The notes under the pieces are model-generated. The model did not search any database. It was not told the DNA's origin and saw nothing but the letters and a program-made list of their open reading frames with translations. From Pandoraea terrae (GTDB lineage Bacteria; Pseudomonadota; Gammaproteobacteria; Burkholderiales; Burkholderiaceae), in assembly GCF_902459695.1 (NCBI RefSeq), contig NZ_CABPRZ010000008.1, positions 62,001 to 126,000 of the forward strand: a DNA stretch of 64,000 nt, given 5' to 3'. The first letter of the stretch is position 1; the number at the start of each line of letters is the position of its first letter. Below are positions 1 to 8,095 of this stretch, in pieces. The translations under genes and the position numbers were made by a program.

Positions 1-167
1 CAAACTGGCTTAGGGCCCGCCATCTCGTAGCCTTCCGTGAAGAACTGCTCCAGTGCTGCGCGCACCCGAATACATAGAGGAGTCTGGTGGGCTGAATCCA
101 GGTAGAGCATTCGGTTAGTGACGGGAAACTCGATGCGGATTGCCGTGTTGTCAAGAAAGTTCGTCAT
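1..167 (-). CDS. Class V aminotransferase (N-terminus only, cut by the window edge)
   Basis: Reading the minus strand from the ATG at 167 gives 55 codons with no stop before the window edge. The peptide starts MTNFLDNTAIRIEFPV and continues with a YLDSAHQTPL stretch and a later EGYEMAGPKP stretch. These resemble the N-terminal part of PLP-dependent class V aminotransferases (cysteine-desulfurase/isopenicillin-epimerase fold), where the Y-L-D-x-A motif precedes the first helix. The PLP lysine lies outside the window. No good Shine-Dalgarno sequence precedes the ATG. It lies on the same strand as, and about 100 bases downstream of, the NDH-2 gene, so it may belong to the same catabolic operon. 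The substrate is unknown. Confidence 0.6.
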   Translation of the reverse strand, partial: MTNFLDNTAIRIEFPVTNRMLYLDSAHQTPLCIRVRAALEQFFTEGYEMAGPKPV

Positions 168-267
168 GGAGGGCTCTGAGCGACTACGTGCGACATGTGT
201 CGCGAATGGAAAAAGGTGCATCCGGATAGTTCGACTGGCGTGAAGCCACTAGCTGGCACGGGCACGA

Positions 268-1575
268 CTAGTGCAGCTTCACGCGAGGCATGCCTACGCG
301 CCTCAAACCATGCACAAGGGAGTCGATAAGCATGCGCCTTACCCCCGCTACCGTGGCGAGGTGCTTACGGTACAGGGCGGCATACATGAATTTGGCAATC
401 AGGCCTTCAATCATGATGCTTCCGCCGATGACACCACCCATTAAGTTGCCAACCGCTGACGCTGCCCCTAACGACACGAGGGAGCCACGGTCGGAGTACT
501 TGAATTCGCGTGGAGAAAAACCGCTCACGCGAGCTCGCAGGGACTTCGCCAGAAACGCCGCTTGCTGGTGCGCTGCCTGCGCGCGGGGTGGCACAAACCG
601 GTCGTCCTTCCAGGAGCAACAAGCACAGTCGCCGAATGCAAAAATGTTTGAATCGGTTTGGCTTTGCAGGCTTCGTGTCACCTTGACCTGGTTAATTCGA
701 TTGACCTCGATACCATCCAGGTTTGCCAGCAAATCCGGCGCCTTGATGCCAGCCGCCCATATGGTGATATCTGCCGGCACACACGAACCGCTCTTCGTTG
801 TGACCGAATCCCTATCCACCTTAGTGACAGGGTCTCCGACTGAAACTTGAATGCCAAGCTTTCGCAGAAGGTCAGTCGTTATCGTCGCTACGCGGGGTGA
901 CAACGCCGGAAGCAGGCGAGGCCCGGCTTCCAGCAAAGTGATGTTGATATCGCTCTCCTGATTTGCCGCATGGAGACCGAATTTACGAAAAGCCTTCTCC
1001 ATTCGGCGAAGCTCAGCCGACAGTTCAACACCCGTGGCACCACCCCCAATGATTGCGACGTTGACAACTCCTGGAAAGTTAATTTCGCAGCTTTTTGAGC
1101 CCTTCCGGATACAAGTCTGCAGGAGACGCCGCCGTAGCTTCTCTGCTTGCTCTGGCGTATCGAGGGGAATGGCGTTGGCTTGTGCGCCGGGCACACCAAA
1201 GAAATGCGTCTGGCTGCCCAAGGCCAATACCAAGTTATCATAGGTCAGCTCTCGAGGTGGAAGAACCTCCTCCCTCGACTCGGCGTCTAATACCGCCGCC
1301 AGACGCAGGGATTTGGAGGCTCGGTCCAGCCCGACAAGCTCTCCAAGCGTGAACTCGAAATGATGCCAGTGGGCCTGTGCAGCATATTCCAACTGGTGGG
1401 CATTCGTATCCAGGCTGCCCGTTGCCACTTCGTGAAGCAATGGCTTCCAGATATGCGTCGGACAGCGGTCGACGAGTGTCACGTTGGCCCGTCCGGATTT
1501 GCCGAGAGTATCGCCAAGACGCGTGGCAAGTTCTAGCCCGCCGGCGCCGCCACCTACGATTACGATGCGATGCAT
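268..1575 (-). CDS. NAD(P)/FAD-dependent oxidoreductase, type II NADH dehydrogenase (NDH-2) family
   Basis: 435 residues. The N-terminal FAD-binding motif is VIVGGGAGGLE (residues 5-15). A second Rossmann motif, IIGGGATGVELSAEL, begins near residue 175 and should bind NAD(P)H. The FAFGDC motif near residues 312-317 is the usual second FAD contact. The C-terminal region has hydrophobic segments, as in membrane-associated Ndh proteins. The family passes electrons from NADH to quinone without pumping protons. I chose the ATG at 1575 over the TTG at 1590 because GGGAGG then sits at its normal distance from the N-terminus. It lies 26 bases after the 65-residue ORF, at the end of the catabolic operon, where it may reoxidise NADH made by the upstream dehydrogenases (inference). 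Confidence 0.85.
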   Translation of the reverse strand: MHRIVIVGGGAGGLELATRLGDTLGKSGRANVTLVDRCPTHIWKPLLHEVATGSLDTNAHQLEYAAQAHWHHFEFTLGELVGLDRASKSLRLAAVLDAESREEVLPPRELTYDNLVLALGSQTHFFGVPGAQANAIPLDTPEQAEKLRRRLLQTCIRKGSKSCEINFPGVVNVAIIGGGATGVELSAELRRMEKAFRKFGLHAANQESDINITLLEAGPRLLPALSPRVATITTDLLRKLGIQVSVGDPVTKVDRDSVTTKSGSCVPADITIWAAGIKAPDLLANLDGIEVNRINQVKVTRSLQSQTDSNIFAFGDCACCSWKDDRFVPPRAQAAHQQAAFLAKSLRARVSGFSPREFKYSDRGSLVSLGAASAVGNLMGGVIGGSIMIEGLIAKFMYAALYRKHLATVAGVRRMLIDSLVHGLRRVGMPRVKLH

Positions 1576-1601
1576 TGCAATGCCTATCAATCCGGTTGGG
1601 G

Positions 1602-1799
1602 CTAGTTGTAGCCGAGGATGGCGATGCCCGAAACGTCAGCGCGGTCCATCACGTTTCCAGCCAACAAAGACGTAGGCGCTTGAAGTAAGCTCATGTACAA
1701 AGACGGCTGGCGTTGCTCGCGCGGGCGGCCCGGCGGCGGGGTGAGTTGGCGCTCTGCGTCTCGCGACATCAAGGCATGGATATGTTCATCGAAGTTCAT
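1602..1799 (-). CDS. Small uncharacterised protein, translationally coupled to the glutamate-cyclase-like gene
   Basis: A 65-residue ORF whose ATG overlaps the TGA of the preceding gene in an ATGA arrangement (1796-1799). This is the same coupling seen between the two genes upstream, and it is the main reason to believe the ORF is real. The protein is polar and Pro/Arg-rich in its first half (a PPPGRPREQRQP stretch) and more hydrophobic towards the C-terminus. I see no signal peptide, transmembrane segment or metal-binding motif, and I do not recognise the family. It could be a small accessory subunit of one of the cyclase-like enzymes, but nothing in the sequence proves that. Confidence 0.5.
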   Translation of the reverse strand: MNFDEHIHALMSRDAERQLTPPPGRPREQRQPSLYMSLLQAPTSLLAGNVMDRADVSGIAILGYN

Positions 1800-2812
1800 T
1801 TGAACACCGGTTGGATGATGGTGGTAATGAGCTGAACAATCGCCAGATGCGTTGCCTCTGGAATGCCATCGACGTTACCGTCAATAACGTTTGTCACCGA
1901 GTTAATCAGCCCGACGTCGACTCCTCGGCGGAGCAACGCACTTTCAAGTGCAGGTGTGTGGGCTAGCGGGGGCCTGCCGAGTCGCGCGGCAAATGCGCCG
2001 GCGATGGCGTAGCAGCCCCAGTTCGAGCACGCGGCAGTGACCAGTACATCCGCTCCGGTTACGGCACCGATGCCGGGACTGCCGTCCGGGCGAGCGTCAC
2101 CAAACTTGACATACTTCTGGACGGCTTCAGCAACCACGCCCATGCCGATTTCGTTACCACCGTCGCCGACGGCTACCGTCGGAATGTTCTGCTCTCGCGC
2201 CTCATCGAACATGAAATCAATGCGTGCGCGGCCCATCCCGTAGTCAATGCCCCGCATGCTGCAGTAAATTCCGTCGACGTTTCGGCCTACGCGTTCCGTT
2301 GAGAAGAAGAGCGCTGGCGTGTACTTGGCGATTAGAGACGTTGCGGCGTCTTTGGCAGCCGCCTCTTCGACGGGAAACGGTTCAACGCATACCACGGCCA
2401 AGCTTCCGTCGTCCCGGGCGAGTTTGGCCTGCTCGTACGGCAACACGGTGAGGCCCGCCGTTGTCAGAATTGCTGAGGTCGTTTCAATCAGCGTATCCTC
2501 GACGAAGGTGATGCACAGCGCCTTCTTCGCAAGGGAAAGGGCGCGAACCACTGCAGCGAGCCCGGCCGGGCCATCGTTTTCTCCGATGGTCGGTGAAATC
2601 CACGCACGGGAAACTGAGCCGGTCGTGACAAATACGTTCGCCCGCTCGGGAATCGCGGCCAGCGCGTCGGCGGCGGCGCCCACAAGCGAGCGGCCCTGCC
2701 GTTCCCGGGCTGCTTTGTAAAGGTGTTCCACCCCTCGACCACCCAAATCAAGCGAAACGAGGGCATCCAGACGGTCGTCAATTGCACTGAAGCTTGTTGG
2801 GGGCATGGTCAT
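1796..2812 (-). CDS. D-glutamate cyclase-like C-terminal domain protein (DUF4392), paralog 1
   Basis: 338 residues, almost entirely one D-glutamate-cyclase-like C-terminal domain (Pfam DUF4392/GLUCM-like). Family landmarks are a TTGS stretch near residue 63, GENDGP (77-82, in place of the more usual GETDGP), GDGGNEIGMG (216-225) and SNWGCY (263-268). The characterised member, mammalian DGLUCY, converts D-glutamate to 5-oxo-D-proline; most bacterial members have no assigned substrate. The ATG at 2812 overlaps the stop of the SelA-like gene, and its own stop overlaps the 65-residue ORF, so all three should be translated together. A paralog lies at 4183-5178. The substrate here may be D-glutamate or an analogue, given the glutamate-type ABC importer that shares the promoter element (inference). 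Confidence 0.82.
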   Translation of the reverse strand: MTMPPTSFSAIDDRLDALVSLDLGGRGVEHLYKAARERQGRSLVGAAADALAAIPERANVFVTTGSVSRAWISPTIGENDGPAGLAAVVRALSLAKKALCITFVEDTLIETTSAILTTAGLTVLPYEQAKLARDDGSLAVVCVEPFPVEEAAAKDAATSLIAKYTPALFFSTERVGRNVDGIYCSMRGIDYGMGRARIDFMFDEAREQNIPTVAVGDGGNEIGMGVVAEAVQKYVKFGDARPDGSPGIGAVTGADVLVTAACSNWGCYAIAGAFAARLGRPPLAHTPALESALLRRGVDVGLINSVTNVIDGNVDGIPEATHLAIVQLITTIIQPVFK

Positions 2813-4119
2813 TTCCCGATAATGATTTGCGACAGTGCGGCCCGGTCGTCGATGACCTTTGCCACCTTCGCGAGCGAATCCGTAACGGCGTTGACTACGG
2901 CATCGAATCCGCCGACGTGGTCAAGTGCATCCAGCGTCGGTTTGAGTCGCAGCGAAACGCGAGCCCCGGGCTGTCCGTGCGTGTTGACGGTTAGCACGCC
3001 ATGGTCTTGCAGGAGAATCATCCCCAGTGCGGACGTCGCCTCGCAGGGGGCGACAATCGGTTTCGAGTTCTCTCTTCCGGCGAGCTTGAGCAAGATTCGA
3101 AGCACCGAATCTTCGTCAACCATGGGTCCCAAATCGCTTCGTTGAACGAGTTCCTTGCCCAGTTTTTCTTCAAGGGCGTCGGCGAGCTTTTGCCCGGCGG
3201 CAGCTTCTTTTCGCAGGTCGTCGGGTTCGTATTTCTTCAGCGAGCGCAACACGGCCGCAGCAATAGGCGCTCGCGCTTCCATGCCAAACTCAGCGCCCTT
3301 TGCCGACGCCGCTGTGACCAAATCAGGGCGACCAACCAGGACGCCCGCACGGGGCCCCGAAAGGCCTGCCTTGTCGCAATTCGTAATCGAGATATCGGCG
3401 CCGAGCTGCAGGCTCAACTGACCACCATGAAGCACCGTACGAAGACGGGCGCCGTAGGCTTCGTCCAGGAATACCTTGGCGTCCAGCGAGTGTCCGTAAT
3501 GGACGACTTCGGTCGTAATTCGGTCCTCCAGTCGCTCCAGGCTGCTCGTGACCGTTGTTACTACGACCAGCGACGGTCGATGGGTTTCGATGGCGCCCCG
3601 CCAATCCAGGTCGCCTTGAATCTCAACAACCGGGACCCCGGCAATCTTTGAGCCACGAACCACAGAGGCATGCGAACGCCCACCAGGAGGAACCACCGAC
3701 ACAACCGGTTTGCCACTAGCCAACGCAGCGATGGTGGCGATGATGCCGGCACTCGTGCGGTTGAAAGTGGCGACCGCGTCGTCGCCCCTGCCGCCCATAT
3801 GGCCGACGGCTACCTGACGCAGCTCCTCGGCGGCTAGCCCGGGCCCGACCCATTCCTCACAGAGCGTGGCAATGTCTTCCGGATGAATCGGAAAATCACG
3901 TTGATTTCCAGTGAAGACACCGATGGACTCGGCGCCAAGTAGCTTCACCCGCTGCGCGGCAATCGCCTGACCCTGCCGCAACCGAAGCGCTTCGTCGACA
4001 CTCGAGCGGATAATGGTTCCGCGTGCGAAGCCAACTGTGGGGTCGATTGGGTTACCAAAGCTGTCGGTCTTCACTGCGGGAGTTGGACTCTGCTGCTCTT
4101 CTGACTTCACGTCACTCAT
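2809..4119 (-). CDS. SelA-like / class V-type PLP-dependent enzyme
   Basis: 436 residues from the ATG at 4119, which is preceded by AGGTGA at normal spacing; an upstream in-frame ATG at 4170 lacks such a site. The fold-type I PLP core is visible: FNRTSAGIIATIAAL (about 120-134), VFLDEAYGA with the cofactor-binding Asp (near 219), and NCDKAGLSGPRAG with the probable Schiff-base Lys (near 250). The D-K-x-G-L-x-G-P pattern is that of SelA and D-glucosaminate-6-phosphate ammonia-lyase (DgaE) relatives, which catalyse beta-elimination or replacement rather than transamination. The gene sits between two DUF4392 paralogs and overlaps the second by ATGA. That suggests a beta-elimination or related step on the amino acid that the cyclase-like proteins handle (inference). 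Confidence 0.78.
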   Translation of the reverse strand: MSDVKSEEQQSPTPAVKTDSFGNPIDPTVGFARGTIIRSSVDEALRLRQGQAIAAQRVKLLGAESIGVFTGNQRDFPIHPEDIATLCEEWVGPGLAAEELRQVAVGHMGGRGDDAVATFNRTSAGIIATIAALASGKPVVSVVPPGGRSHASVVRGSKIAGVPVVEIQGDLDWRGAIETHRPSLVVVTTVTSSLERLEDRITTEVVHYGHSLDAKVFLDEAYGARLRTVLHGGQLSLQLGADISITNCDKAGLSGPRAGVLVGRPDLVTAASAKGAEFGMEARAPIAAAVLRSLKKYEPDDLRKEAAAGQKLADALEEKLGKELVQRSDLGPMVDEDSVLRILLKLAGRENSKPIVAPCEATSALGMILLQDHGVLTVNTHGQPGARVSLRLKPTLDALDHVGGFDAVVNAVTDSLAKVAKVIDDRAALSQIIIGK

Positions 4120-4182
4120 GACATTCACCTGGTGTTTGGGAATGCGCTGCCCCGTTGCTCCACAGCGCACAAAAATGGGGAA

Positions 4183-5178
4183 CTAGCGAGATATCGAAAC
4201 GATGCTTCGCAATAATCCAACGAACGCCGTGTGCCCTTGCCACTCGATTCCATCTACAGCCACTTCCGCCTTGGACGTGGCGCCATCACGAGCGCCAGCA
4301 TTCACAGTGGCTTGAATGAGCGCATGCTCAGTGCACTGCGAGTGCAATAGGTCTGGTTGATTCATTTGCGAAGCGAGCGCGGCCGCGACGCCGTAAGCGC
4401 CCCAGTTCGATACCGATGCGCTTACCACGACATCAGTGGCTGTAATCGTCACGACACCAGACGGGTGTCCCGCATGAGACCGCCCGCCGTACGGATGTGC
4501 CGCCGTGATTTCGTCGCGAACAGCCCCGAAGCCAACTTCGTTTCCGCCGTCGCCAATGCCAATGGTGAGTGCGCCGGCTTTACGGGCGAGGTCCGCCAGG
4601 AGGTACACGTGACCTACATCGTCAGGATGTCGGCAGTCACCGCGCACACCGTGAAAAAATCCTTCTCTGTTCGGTCCGTCGCGTTCCACGAAAATCACGA
4701 CGCGAGGACGATACTTCTCCATTAGTTCGTCCGCAAACTGCTGCCCGCATGGCAAGCCCAGCGGGAAGCACTCCGTCGTTATAGGAGGATGGCCTGTCAA
4801 CTCGTCGCTTACGACGCGTGCCACGGCGTCGACCGGCGCCGCGTGAGCGTCCTCGGTCACCATTACGGTGCGCACACCAAAGCCAAGCATCAACGCACGC
4901 GCCAATACCGCAGCACCTACGGGGCCGTCCGTTTCGCCATTTGGCAGTTTCGGTGGGGTTCCCGCACCGGTGGCAATGAATACGACATCGTCCTTGGCGA
5001 GCGTTTCTCGGAGGCGGCGAGCTGCCAATGAACTGAGTGGCTCACCGTGATATGCCCGGCAGACTGAGTACATCGGGACAACATAGCCTGGCGGGAGACC
5101 GCCGCTCAGGGGGCGAATCTCGACCGTCATAAGACGGTCGATACGCTCTCCGGTGATTTGGTCGGGTAGCGGAGTCAC
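4183..5178 (-). CDS. D-glutamate cyclase-like C-terminal domain protein (DUF4392), paralog 2
   Basis: 331 residues from a GTG at 5178, 12 bases after the MFS stop. The motifs are close to the family pattern: FIATGAG (about 67-73), GETDGPVGA (81-89), GDGGNEVGFG (209-218) and SNWGAY (257-262). Paralog 1 (1796-2812) shares the same landmarks in the same order, but the two differ widely elsewhere, so this is an old duplication or a heteromeric pair. Known members of the family cyclise D-glutamate to 5-oxo-D-proline. Its place between the MHS symporter and the SelA-like gene, on one strand with short gaps, puts it inside the operon. The true substrate cannot be read from the sequence. Confidence 0.82.
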   Translation of the reverse strand: MTPLPDQITGERIDRLMTVEIRPLSGGLPPGYVVPMYSVCRAYHGEPLSSLAARRLRETLAKDDVVFIATGAGTPPKLPNGETDGPVGAAVLARALMLGFGVRTVMVTEDAHAAPVDAVARVVSDELTGHPPITTECFPLGLPCGQQFADELMEKYRPRVVIFVERDGPNREGFFHGVRGDCRHPDDVGHVYLLADLARKAGALTIGIGDGGNEVGFGAVRDEITAAHPYGGRSHAGHPSGVVTITATDVVVSASVSNWGAYGVAAALASQMNQPDLLHSQCTEHALIQATVNAGARDGATSKAEVAVDGIEWQGHTAFVGLLRSIVSISR

Positions 5179-5190
5179 TTCTTCGTCTCG

Positions 5191-6519
5191 TTACTGGTCA
5201 ATACGCGCGCGGTACGTCTCTTTGACGAGAAGCACGCAAATCAGGGAAATCACTGCCGCTACGACCACATACCACGACACCGACGCTGAACTTCCACTAC
5301 GCGCTACCAGCCACGCTGCAATCAGCGGTGTTGGAGCGCTAGAGATGATTCCAGACAGTTGGTAGGCCGTCGAAGAGCCAGAGAAGCGATATCGCGTCGG
5401 GTACTGTTCCGCGTAAATCACGCCGTGCAGAGACCCCGTCGCAGCGTGACCGATACCAAGGCCGAGTGACAGCGCCAACGTGATGAGGACCGGGTTCGCC
5501 GTATCGAGCAGCCAGAACAACGGGAACGCGTACACGCCGAAGAAGATGGCGCCAAATCCGTAGACGACACGCCGCCCAACCTTGTCGGACAGCCACCCAA
5601 AGAACGGCTGCATGAACAAGTCGACCGCCGCTGCGACCAACAAGCCGGTAGAGGCAACGCTGCGAGGCAGATGGAGCGTGCCCGTGATGTAGGTAAGCGC
5701 ATAGACGGTAATGAGGAAGTAACCGACGTTTGCTACGGTCTGGAAGAAAACCATAATCAACGTTTTCTTCTTTTCGTTCTTCCACACCTCCAACAAGGGC
5801 GCGCGCGACACGTTGCCTGTACTTTTCACCTTTTCAAATGCGGGGGGCTCGGAAACCTGCAGGCGGATATACATGCCGACAAGCAGCAGTGCCAGGCTGA
5901 AGATGAACGGGATGCGCCATCCCCACGAGAAGAACTGCTCATCAGGCAGAGCGGAAACCAGCGCAAATGCACCTGTGGAAACGAGCAATCCCGCAGGCAC
6001 GCCCATCTGCATCGTGCTCCCGAACAGGCCCCTACGGCCCTCGGGGGCATGCTCCACAGACATGAGCGCTGCACCACCCCATTCACCACCAAGGGCAAAA
6101 CCCTGAATTACCCGCAACAAGATGAGGAGTGCGGGGCTCCAATGCCCAATGGCGTCCTGCGTGGGCAGGAAGCCGATGGCGGCAGTACAAAGACCCATCA
6201 CCAGCAACGTGAAGACCAACATCTTCTTTCGCCCCATCTGGTCGCCGAAATGGCCGATGACCATGCCGCCCAGAGGACGCAAGATGAATGCGACGGCGAA
6301 CGATGCCATCGATGCCAGGGTGGCCAGCTCCGGCGACAAGTCGTTGAAGAAGACCTTAGGAAAAACAAGTGCCGCTGCGGTACCGTAGAGAAAGTAGTCG
6401 TACCATTCGACCGTCGTGCCAATGAACGAGCTGAATGCCGCCCGGGTCGATACCCCATGCGTGCTCTTCGCTCCGTTCGAACTTGCTATGTTGAGATTTG
6501 CATTCACGTTGAACCCCAC
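5191..6519 (-). CDS. MFS transporter, metabolite:H+ symporter (MHS) family
   Basis: 442 residues with about 12 hydrophobic segments. The N-terminal TTVEWYDYFLYGTAAAL stretch is the usual MHS signature (ShiA, ProP, KgtP, citrate and dicarboxylate carriers). The cytoplasmic loop FGDQMGRKK is the MFS G-x-x-x-D-R/K-x-G-R-K motif, and a second copy, LSDKVGRRV, occurs after TM8. MHS carriers import organic acids, betaines or amino-acid derivatives with protons. A GTG at 6519 follows GGAGAGG closely; another GTG at 6507 is possible. The gene lies between the aldehyde dehydrogenase and a DUF4392 gene, so it probably imports the operon substrate or an intermediate. Confidence 0.88.
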   Translation of the reverse strand: MGFNVNANLNIASSNGAKSTHGVSTRAAFSSFIGTTVEWYDYFLYGTAAALVFPKVFFNDLSPELATLASMASFAVAFILRPLGGMVIGHFGDQMGRKKMLVFTLLVMGLCTAAIGFLPTQDAIGHWSPALLILLRVIQGFALGGEWGGAALMSVEHAPEGRRGLFGSTMQMGVPAGLLVSTGAFALVSALPDEQFFSWGWRIPFIFSLALLLVGMYIRLQVSEPPAFEKVKSTGNVSRAPLLEVWKNEKKKTLIMVFFQTVANVGYFLITVYALTYITGTLHLPRSVASTGLLVAAAVDLFMQPFFGWLSDKVGRRVVYGFGAIFFGVYAFPLFWLLDTANPVLITLALSLGLGIGHAATGSLHGVIYAEQYPTRYRFSGSSTAYQLSGIISSAPTPLIAAWLVARSGSSASVSWYVVVAAVISLICVLLVKETYRARIDQ

Positions 6520-6578
6520 CCCTCTCCAATCTGTGAGAGCAGTCCGGTCCCTTGCCGGACTGCCTATTTATCGCTCAG

Positions 6579-8078
6579 TCAGACGTTGATGGTCACGCTC
6601 TTTCGCGAGGTGTAAGCCTCGAGCGCGCCCTCGATCGAATACTCGGAGCCGATACCGCTTTGCTTCGCGCCGCCGTAGGACATGCCCGGAATCTGGCCGC
6701 CAGCGCGGTTGACCTGGAGCCAGCCGGCATCGATACGCTCGGTCACACGCATTGCCGTCGTCAGGTCGTTCGTGAACACGTATGCGGCAAGGCCGTAGAC
6801 CGTGTCATTCGCCCACTTCAGGACTTCGTCCTCGTCAGTCCAGGGGATGGCCACAAGGACCGGGCCGAAGACTTCCTCACGGGTAACGCGCCAGCTGTTG
6901 TTCACGCCGGAAAAAATCACCGGCTCAGGGAAGAAGCCCTTGGCGTCTTCGGCCTTCGGCGGGAGAGCGCCGGTCAGTACAGTTGCGCCGTTGTTGATGG
7001 CTTCTTCAATAAACGCGCGAACTTCGGAATAGCGTTCAGCGTTGATGATGGCGCCGATGTCGTTGGACTCGTCGAGCGCGTCACCAATCTTCATTTCCCT
7101 GACCTTTGCGACAAGCTTGGTCATTACCGGCTCCCACACCTCCCTGTGAACGTACAGACGTGAACCTGCCGTACACGACTGCCCCTGGCGAGCAAAGCGC
7201 ATCGCGTTGACGATGCCAGTGACCGTCGCTTCGATGTGTTCCGGGGAGGCGGCGTCCGGATACACGATGCACGGACTCTTGCCGCCGAGCTCGAGCGTGG
7301 AGCGTGCAATGCGGTCTGCAACAGCATGGCTGACGAGCTTGCCCACCTCCAGCGAACCGGTGAAGGAGACCTTGGCGACATTCGGGTGTGCGGACAGCGG
7401 CGCACCTGCGTCGAGACCGGTACCGGTAACGACGTTAAACACGCCGGCCGGGAACAAGTCGGCTGCCAGCTCCGCGATTTTGATAACCGCCAACGGTGCG
7501 TCTTCCGCTGGCTTGAGTACTAGCGTATTGCCAGTGCCCAAGGCCATGCCAATTTTCACAGCGGCTAGCACGACCGGCGAATTCCAGGGAATGATGGCGC
7601 CGACGACGCCGAGCGGCTCGCGGGTCGAATAGCTGAAAATGCCAGGGCCGAGCGGAAGGGTTTCACCTTTTTGCTCGGCCACCACGCCACCGTAGTACCG
7701 CAGGACTTCTGCCGCACCCAAGACTTCCGGACGGCTTTGAGTGCGCAGAGCGTTGCCGCTTTCGGCGGCGAGTACGCGCGCAATCTCTTCAGCGTTGGCG
7801 GTGACACGATTGCCCAGTTCGGTCAGCAGGGCACCGCGCGCACGGGACGCTAGACGACGCCACTTCGGGAAAGCTGCACTAGCTGCGGCGACGGCAGCGT
7901 TCACATCGTCGACATCGCTTGCGCCAATCGTTGCGATTTTGGTTCGGCGCGAGGGATTTTCCACATCCAGGGTCTTGCCCTTCGTCGGCGAGCTCCATTC
8001 ACCGTTAATCAGAAGGCCGGTGATGCCTGCTTTGGGAAGAACGATTTCAGTGGCAACGTTGCCGGTAAGTGTGTTCAC
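6579..8078 (-). CDS. Aldehyde dehydrogenase, NAD(P)+-dependent
   Basis: About 499 residues, the normal length for an ALDH. Visible motifs are IIPWNSPVVL (Rossmann entry), LKPAEDAP (NAD binding), SFTGSLEVGK, ELGGKSPCIV with the catalytic Glu, QGQSCTAGSRLYV with the catalytic Cys, and a late EVFGPVL. I placed the start at the GTG at 8078 because AGAGGA lies six bases upstream; the open frame extends to a TTG at 8099 with no comparable site. The enzyme oxidises an aldehyde to a carboxylate. It comes directly after a hydroxyacid dehydrogenase gene, so an alcohol or hydroxyacid to aldehyde to acid sequence is plausible within this operon (inference). Confidence 0.9.
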   Translation of the reverse strand: MNTLTGNVATEIVLPKAGITGLLINGEWSSPTKGKTLDVENPSRRTKIATIGASDVDDVNAAVAAASAAFPKWRRLASRARGALLTELGNRVTANAEEIARVLAAESGNALRTQSRPEVLGAAEVLRYYGGVVAEQKGETLPLGPGIFSYSTREPLGVVGAIIPWNSPVVLAAVKIGMALGTGNTLVLKPAEDAPLAVIKIAELAADLFPAGVFNVVTGTGLDAGAPLSAHPNVAKVSFTGSLEVGKLVSHAVADRIARSTLELGGKSPCIVYPDAASPEHIEATVTGIVNAMRFARQGQSCTAGSRLYVHREVWEPVMTKLVAKVREMKIGDALDESNDIGAIINAERYSEVRAFIEEAINNGATVLTGALPPKAEDAKGFFPEPVIFSGVNNSWRVTREEVFGPVLVAIPWTDEDEVLKWANDTVYGLAAYVFTNDLTTAMRVTERIDAGWLQVNRAGGQIPGMSYGGAKQSGIGSEYSIEGALEAYTSRKSVTINV

Positions 8079-8095
8079 GTTGATTCCTCTTGATT

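Noticed and set aside
5671-6615. Long plus-strand open frame (314 codons)
   Set aside because: It is antisense to the MHS symporter gene, whose protein has clear family motifs; the frame has no recognisable motif.
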